Assembly (NCBI GenBank): GCA_900549885.1
Contig: URQA01000005.1
Location: 1-46,937, forward strand
Direction of reading: 5' to 3'
DNA: 46,937 nt
From: an uncultured Eubacteriales bacterium
Lineage (GTDB): Bacteria; Bacillota; Clostridia; Oscillospirales; Oscillospiraceae
Shown here: in pieces, positions 42,474 to 46,937 of the stretch
How positions within the stretch are numbered: position 1 is the first letter of the stretch
Layout of the letters: the number at the start of each line of letters is the position of its first letter
Made by a program: the position numbers and the translations under genes
Notes under the pieces: generated by a model
The model's database searches: none
Seen by the model: only the letters and a program-made list of their open reading frames with translations
What the model was told of the DNA's origin: nothing

Positions 42474-45113
42474 TTACCCCATAGCCGCCAGTTGTTCCTC
42501 CAATTTGGCGATGAGGGCGCGGAGCTTCTCCGCCCGGTCCTTTTCCCCCGCCACCACGGCCTCAGGAGCCTTGGCCAAAAATCCGGGATTGGACAGCTTG
42601 CCCTCCAGGCCCTTGAGCTCACCCTGCTTTTTGCCCAGGTCCTTCTGGAGCCGCGCCTTCTCCTTTTCGATGTCCACCAGCTCTGCCAGGGGCATATATA
42701 CCTTAGCGTCGTGGGTCACATCTACCACCATGCCGGAGGTATCTGTCGGCTCAGACTGACTGATCTCAATAGAGGCGGCGTAGGCCAGACGGGTCAAGAA
42801 TCCCCGCCCGGCGGTAAAGACCTCCGCCTTGGGCGTGGCGATGGTAATCGCAGCTTTTTTGGACGGGGGCACGTTCATCTCCGCCCTCCTGGCTCGGATC
42901 GCCCGGATAACATCCATGACGGACTCCATAGCCTCCTTCGCAGCCTGGAAATTCAGCTCTTCCCGATACTCGGGCCACTTCTGGAGCATCAGGAAATCGC
43001 CCTCGTGGGGCAGGGACTGCCAGATCTCCTCGGTGATAAAGGGCATGAAAGGATGCAGGAGCTTGAGGGTCTCGGTGAGCACGTATACCAGCACGTGCTG
43101 GGCGTCCTCCTTGGCCTGCTGGTCGTCCCCCTGGAGACGGGCCTTGGTCAGTTCGATATACCAGTCGCAGAAGTCGCTCCAGATGAAGTCGTACACCTTG
43201 GCGCTGGCCACCCCCAGCTCGAAGGCCTCCATGTTCTCGGTGACCTCCCCGATGACCTCCCCTAGTCGGCAGAGAATCCACTTGTCCTCCAGCTCCAGAT
43301 GCTCGGGCAGGCGGTTGTCCTCCACGGTGAGGTTCATCTGCACAAACCGGCTGGCATTCCAGATCTTGTTGGCGAAGTTGCGCATGGCTTCGCACTTCTC
43401 CACATAAAAGCGCATGTCGTTGCCGGGGCTGTTCCCGGTGATCAGGTTGAAGCGCAGGGCATCCGCCCCGTACTTGTCCGCCATCTCCAACGGGTCGATG
43501 CCGTTGCCCAGGCTCTTGGACATCTTGCGGCCCTTGTCATCCCGGACCAGGCCGTGGATGAACACGGTGTGGAAGGGAGGCTTGCCAGTGTGCTCGCAGC
43601 CGGAGAAGATCATCCGGGCCACCCAGAAGAAGATGATGTCATACCCGGTGACCAGCACGTCGGTGGGGTAGAAATACTTCAAATCCTCGGTGCTCTCCGG
43701 CCAGCCCAGGGTGGAGAAGGGCCACAGGGCGGAACTGAACCAGGTGTCCAGCACGTCGGGGTCCCGAGTGATGTTCTTGGAGTGGCAGTGCTCGCACTCG
43801 GTGGGGTCCTCCCGGGTAACGGTCATATGGCCGCAGTCCGCGCAGTACCACACGGGGATCTGGTGGCCCCACCACAGCTGCCGGGAGATGCACCAGTCGT
43901 GGACGTTCTCCATCCAGTTGGTGTAGGTCTTGGCAAAGCGCTCGGGGACAAATTTGACCTCCCCGTCGTTCACCACCCGCAGGGCCTCCTTGGCCAAGGG
44001 GGCCATCTTGACGAACCACTGGGCGGAGATAATGGGCTCCACATCAGTGCCGCAGCGGTAGCAGGTGCCCACGTTGTGCTGGTGGTCCTCGATCTTCTCC
44101 AGCAGGCCCAACGCTTCCAGGTCGGCCACCACCGCCTTGCGGGCCTCATACCGTTCCATTCCCTGGTACTTGCCGCCGTTTTCGTTCACCACCCCGTGGT
44201 CGTCCAGCACCCGGATGGACTCCAGGTTGTGGCGCAGGCCCACCTCGAAGTCGTTGGGGTCGTGGGCGGGGGTCATCTTCACGCAGCCGGTGCCGAACTC
44301 CATGTCCACGTACTCGTCGGCCACAATGGGAATCTCCCGGTCCATGAGGGGCAGCAGGCACTTCTTGCCCACGATATCCTGATAGCGCTCGTCGTTGGGG
44401 TTGACCGCCACGCCGGTGTCCCCCAGCATGGTTTCCGGCCGGGTGGTGGCCACAGTGACGTAGCGGCCCGGCTCACCCACGATGGGGGATTTGATGTGCC
44501 ACAGGTGGCCGGGCTTGTCCTTGTACTCCACCTCTGCGTCAGACAGGGCGGTGACGCAGTGGGGGCACCAGTTGACGATCCGGCTGCCCTTGTAGATCAG
44601 GCCCTTCTCATATAGGGAGACGAACACCTCCCGCACCGCCTTGGAGCAGCCCTCGTCCATGGTGAAGCGGGAGCGGTCCCAATCGCAGGAGGCGCCCAGC
44701 TTCTTCTGCTGCTCCACGATGCGGCCGCCGAACTTGTTCTTCCAATCCCACACCCGCTCCAGGAACTTCTCCCGGCCCAGGTCGTGGCGGGTGAGCCCCT
44801 CGTTCACCCGCAGATCCTCCTCCACCTTGATCTGGGTGGCGATGCCCGCGTGGTCGGTGCCGGGGACCCACAGGGCGGCGTAGCCCTGCATCCGCTTGAA
44901 TCGAGTCAGGATGTCCTGGAGGGTGCAGTCCATGGCGTGGCCCATGTGGAGCTGGCCGGTGACGTTGGGGGGCGGCATGACGATGGTGAAGGGCTTTTTC
45001 TCCGGGTCCCGGTGGCCGGCAAAGCAGCCGTTTTTCTCCCACATCTCATAGATGCGGCCCTCCACCTCCTGGGGCTCGTATACCTTGGGTAGTTCCTTTT
45101 TCACGTTGTACAA
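42474..45113 (-). CDS. valS: Valyl-tRNA synthetase
   Basis: 879 residues, the normal length. The class I HIGH motif appears as PPPNVTGQLHMGHAM near residue 50, and KMSKS as GRKMSKSLGNG near 530. The CP1 editing domain lies between them (VATTRPETMLGDTGVAVNP). Cys pairs in CADCGHM and CEHCHSK form a zinc site. The C-terminal coiled coil (LVDIEKEKARLQKDLGKK onward) is the tRNA-binding arm. It charges tRNA-Val and edits misactivated threonine. Expression is under a T-box leader directly upstream. Confidence 0.98.
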   Translation of the reverse strand: MYNVKKELPKVYEPQEVEGRIYEMWEKNGCFAGHRDPEKKPFTIVMPPPNVTGQLHMGHAMDCTLQDILTRFKRMQGYAALWVPGTDHAGIATQIKVEEDLRVNEGLTRHDLGREKFLERVWDWKNKFGGRIVEQQKKLGASCDWDRSRFTMDEGCSKAVREVFVSLYEKGLIYKGSRIVNWCPHCVTALSDAEVEYKDKPGHLWHIKSPIVGEPGRYVTVATTRPETMLGDTGVAVNPNDERYQDIVGKKCLLPLMDREIPIVADEYVDMEFGTGCVKMTPAHDPNDFEVGLRHNLESIRVLDDHGVVNENGGKYQGMERYEARKAVVADLEALGLLEKIEDHQHNVGTCYRCGTDVEPIISAQWFVKMAPLAKEALRVVNDGEVKFVPERFAKTYTNWMENVHDWCISRQLWWGHQIPVWYCADCGHMTVTREDPTECEHCHSKNITRDPDVLDTWFSSALWPFSTLGWPESTEDLKYFYPTDVLVTGYDIIFFWVARMIFSGCEHTGKPPFHTVFIHGLVRDDKGRKMSKSLGNGIDPLEMADKYGADALRFNLITGNSPGNDMRFYVEKCEAMRNFANKIWNASRFVQMNLTVEDNRLPEHLELEDKWILCRLGEVIGEVTENMEAFELGVASAKVYDFIWSDFCDWYIELTKARLQGDDQQAKEDAQHVLVYVLTETLKLLHPFMPFITEEIWQSLPHEGDFLMLQKWPEYREELNFQAAKEAMESVMDVIRAIRARRAEMNVPPSKKAAITIATPKAEVFTAGRGFLTRLAYAASIEISQSEPTDTSGMVVDVTHDAKVYMPLAELVDIEKEKARLQKDLGKKQGELKGLEGKLSNPGFLAKAPEAVVAGEKDRAEKLRALIAKLEEQLAAMG

Positions 45114-45130
45114 CTCCTTTTCGGGGCAAC

Positions 45131-45375
45131 AAAAAATCGCCCCGAGCGTTTTTGCTCAGGGCGATTTAAAAAAACCGCGGTACCACCTGAATTCGCGCCC
45201 CATAACAGGCACGCGCTCATTGCCCCTGTAACGGGAGGGCCCGCCATCCCCTACACACCGTTCAGGGATGGGGCTCCGGGACCACCTTCCGCGCCCGCAC
45301 TGAAACGCCTTGCACCAAACGGCGTCTCTCTGTGTCAGGGCTGGCGCGTACTCCTTCCCTTCCAAGCCTTTTTAC
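45131..45375 (-). promoter_or_regulatory. T-box riboswitch controlling valS
   Basis: On the minus strand the T-box core AGGTGGTACCGCGG is at 45175-45188, with UGGU ready to pair with an ACCA tRNA end. The terminator stem is 45134-45147/45154-45167 followed by TTTTTT. Stem I shows a CGCGCC/GGCGCG helix with AGUA (45349-45352) opposite GAA, the loop-E motif. The specifier is read as GUC (45280-45282), a valine codon matching anticodon GAC. Uncharged tRNA-Val would favour antitermination and raise ValS. Confidence 0.93.
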
Positions 45376-45381
45376 CCTGAC

Positions 45382-45410
45382 AGTATATGCAAAAGCGTGG
45401 GGTTTGTCAA
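45382..45410 (-). promoter_or_regulatory. valS promoter
   Basis: On the minus strand a perfect TTGACA (45405-45410), 17 bases and TATACT (45382-45387), placing the transcript start a few bases before the T-box leader. Confidence 0.8.
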
Positions 45411-45419
45411 GGGGGCAAG

Positions 45420-45780
45420 GGCGGAGTCCTTGCATTGGCTCCTCCCTCCGCGGGAGTGCTGCCCGCCGGTAGGCGGACTGAGAGGGGGCGTCCAAAGGCT
45501 GCGCCTTGGGGAACGATCTTTCCCGACCCCATTTCTTTTGACAGCGCCAAAAGAAACGGTGGGAAAAGCCATCCCGGCTTTTCGGGGCAAGGTTTCGCCT
45601 TGCGGCGAGTTTCTTTTTGTGCGCACAAAAAGAAACCAAAAATGCGCCGGAGGTCAGGCGCGGAGGAACTTCAAGCACCAAGGGCGCGCTTTCGTTCCCA
45701 GCGCCTGCACCCCCGGACCCCCGTTTTTACGAGGGCCCAGGATAAGGAGTGCATCCTACTCCGTCCGGCGCGCAAAGTCA
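45420..45780. repeat. Hairpin-rich non-coding element upstream of valS
   Basis: Inverted repeats packed together: 45532-45540/45548-45556, 45563-45570/45576-45583, 45587-45592/45598-45603, and a perfect 28-base palindrome at 45609-45636. Several frames are open on both strands but none has a ribosome site or protein-like composition. It looks like a dispersed palindromic repeat rather than a gene. Nothing else is seen up to 45889. Confidence 0.55.
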
Positions 45781-45889
45781 GGACACCCCCTGCTTCTTTT
45801 TCCGCTGCCGCTCATACTGGCAAAGACGGCACTCTCAGCAGCCCACGGGAGTGCGCCTGACGGGGCGGGGACTTGGATCCGCCATTTTT

Positions 45890-46723
45890 TCATGCAAATG
45901 CGTCCAGAATGTCTTTCAGGGTCTGCTCTGCCTGGTCCTGGCTGCCGGCCCGGCCTGGGGAACAGGTGATGCACCACCGCATCCCACGGTAGATGAAGTG
46001 TGCCTCGCGGGAAACCCTGATATCTCCCTCGCTGTCCTCCGACACAAAGGTGAGAATCACCACCGGCAATCCCTGGGCCGTGAGATATTCTTCCCGGTCC
46101 ATCGCGTCAGGGGTGGTCCGATTGGGATAGTAGAAGTCGTTTTCCAGCTCTCCCTGCCCGTATTCCGTGTAGAGATCCGTATAGAGTCCCACCTGTACCA
46201 TGTCCACCAGGTCGCTGTCCGGCTCTCCATTGCCAAGCTCCGTCCGGCTGCGCCCCGCGGGCACAAAATAATAGAAATTCATCATGCGAATCTTTTCCAC
46301 GGTTCCATCCGCTCCGCGGGACAGGATATGCCTGTGGCTTCTCTGCTCGTCCGCCGCGTCCAGCACTGGGTTATCATAGAGGTCGATACCGAGCAGCGCC
46401 TCCAATTCCGACACGGAACGGCACTCCACATCAGATATCCCAGGGGCTGCGGTCAATTCCTGAAATTCCTGGGAAAAGGCGGACATGGGATATCGCGTCA
46501 GTTCCCCATAGACCGTGTACCCCGTCTGGGAGAAAGACCCAACAAAATCAAAGCCGACCATCACGGCCCCCACCGTCCCCACCAGGGCCAGGCACACGCA
46601 GGCAGCGATGAGGCCAGCGCGCAGGGGCCGGGGCAGTCTCCGCTTTTTCTGAACTTCCATCCGCTCGATCAGCTCCGGGTCGATATGGCCCAGCGCCTCC
46701 AGCGCCCGCTCCTTGTCCACCAT
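45890..46723 (-). CDS. Membrane-anchored protein downstream of a sigma factor, unknown
   Basis: 277 residues. A short cytosolic segment begins MVDKERALEALGHIDPELIE, then RPLRAGLIAACVCLALVGTV and on, one membrane helix at about 32-55, then an extracytoplasmic domain of about 220 residues with no motif I know. The layout resembles anti-sigma or sigma-associated sensor proteins (cytosolic head, one helix, outer domain). The start at 46723 has AGGAGGG 7 bases upstream, and it overlaps the end of the sigma factor gene. A regulatory partnership is inferred from position and layout only. Confidence 0.75.
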   Translation of the reverse strand: MVDKERALEALGHIDPELIERMEVQKKRRLPRPLRAGLIAACVCLALVGTVGAVMVGFDFVGSFSQTGYTVYGELTRYPMSAFSQEFQELTAAPGISDVECRSVSELEALLGIDLYDNPVLDAADEQRSHRHILSRGADGTVEKIRMMNFYYFVPAGRSRTELGNGEPDSDLVDMVQVGLYTDLYTEYGQGELENDFYYPNRTTPDAMDREEYLTAQGLPVVILTFVSEDSEGDIRVSREAHFIYRGMRWCITCSPGRAGSQDQAEQTLKDILDAFA

Positions 46724-46937
46724 AAATATCCCTCCTGATGTAAGTACTCCCGCAGCTTGTTCCGGGTGCGGAACAGGCTGCTCTTGGTCTTGCTCACGCT
46801 CCAGCCCAGGCGGCTGGCCACCTCCTCCACGCCCTCGGCGTACCAATACCGCCGGAGGAAGGCCGTCCTCGCCCCCGGCCTCTGTGTGCGCAGGAAATCG
46901 GAGATGGCCCGCCCCAGCTCGGCGGCCTCCGCCCTCC
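46669..46937 (-). CDS. ECF-type sigma-70 family factor, C-terminal part
   Basis: The gene runs off the right edge. The visible frame starts about RAEAAELGRAISDFLRTQRP and contains sigma region 4: RTAFLRRYWYAEGVEEVASR, LGWSVSKTKSSLFRTRNKLR and EYLHQEGYL. This helix-turn-helix binds -35 elements. Where relatives usually stop, this frame continues 18 codons into the next gene before TGA at 46669, giving a 55-base overlap. It is co-transcribed with the downstream membrane protein. Confidence 0.8.
   Translation of the reverse strand, partial: RAEAAELGRAISDFLRTQRPGARTAFLRRYWYAEGVEEVASRLGWSVSKTKSSLFRTRNKLREYLHQEGYLWWTRSGRWRRWAISTRS

Noticed and set aside
43299..44615. 438-codon open frame on + inside valS
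   Set aside because: Antisense shadow of a certain gene; His/Gly/Val-rich translation with no domain.
45262..45969. Open frames upstream of valS
   Set aside because: They run through the T-box, the promoter and perfect palindromes, have no ribosome site and are basic and low-complexity.

Overview
The window comes from a GC-rich Firmicute. Most of it reads at about 60% GC by eye (not computed). The murJ/mazG/hup/rqcP gene order, a T-box in front of valS, abundant GC-rich hairpin terminators, ABC-F and DUF1294 genes and DUF4358 lipoproteins all suggest a gut Oscillospiraceae-type clostridium (Flavonifractor/Lawsonibacter-like). The genus is inference.

Layout. (1) 1-6 kb: tail of an amidohydrolase, then murJ-like flippase, mazG, HU and rqcP on the + strand, a convergent VanZ-like gene, and a ZIP metal transporter with its own promoter. 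(2) 6-10 kb: a small membrane protein (-), ABC-F ATPase, DUF1294 protein and DEAD-box helicase (+), then a chain of hairpins and secG (-). (3) 10.6-14.9 kb: two paralogous DUF4358 lipoproteins, then an MBOAT acyltransferase/DHHW pair for surface polymer acylation. (4) 15-20 kb (-): a complete livKHMGF branched-chain amino acid ABC transporter with a consensus promoter inside an inverted repeat. (5) 20.1-21.7 kb (-): short-chain dehydrogenase plus alpha/beta hydrolase. (6) 21.8-25.3 kb: tRNA-Val(GAC), then an AT-rich island with a decayed tyrosine integrase and a two-gene unit (metallophosphoesterase with an unrecognised N-terminal region, plus a HAD hydrolase). (7) 25.4-39.2 kb: a large peptide-use locus. 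On the - strand are a dppABCDF-type transporter, three M24 peptidases, an M42 aminopeptidase and an EamA exporter. Divergent on + are pepT and an RpiR-type regulator. (8) 39.2-40.3 kb: a decayed stretch with a nonsense-broken Vat/CatB-type acetyltransferase and fragments. (9) 40.3-45.4 kb (-): CoA-disulfide-reductase/rhodanese fusion and valS with its T-box leader. (10) 45.4-46.9 kb: a hairpin-rich non-coding repeat, a membrane-anchored protein of unknown function and the 3' end of a sigma factor gene.

How the parts fit. The window is mainly amino-acid and peptide supply: Liv imports branched-chain amino acids, Dpp imports peptides, and five peptidases hydrolyse them inside the cell. The EamA carrier may export surplus product (inference). 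The valS T-box carries a likely GUC specifier and a UGGU antiterminator sequence that match the tRNA-Val(GAC) with ACCA end encoded 23 kb away. The most promising place for something undescribed is the metallophosphoesterase/HAD unit on the tRNA-adjacent island. The hairpin arrays at 9.9-10.1 kb and 45.5-45.65 kb are the most structured non-coding stretches.

Limits: all calls are by reading alone; no homology search, folding or composition calculation was run.
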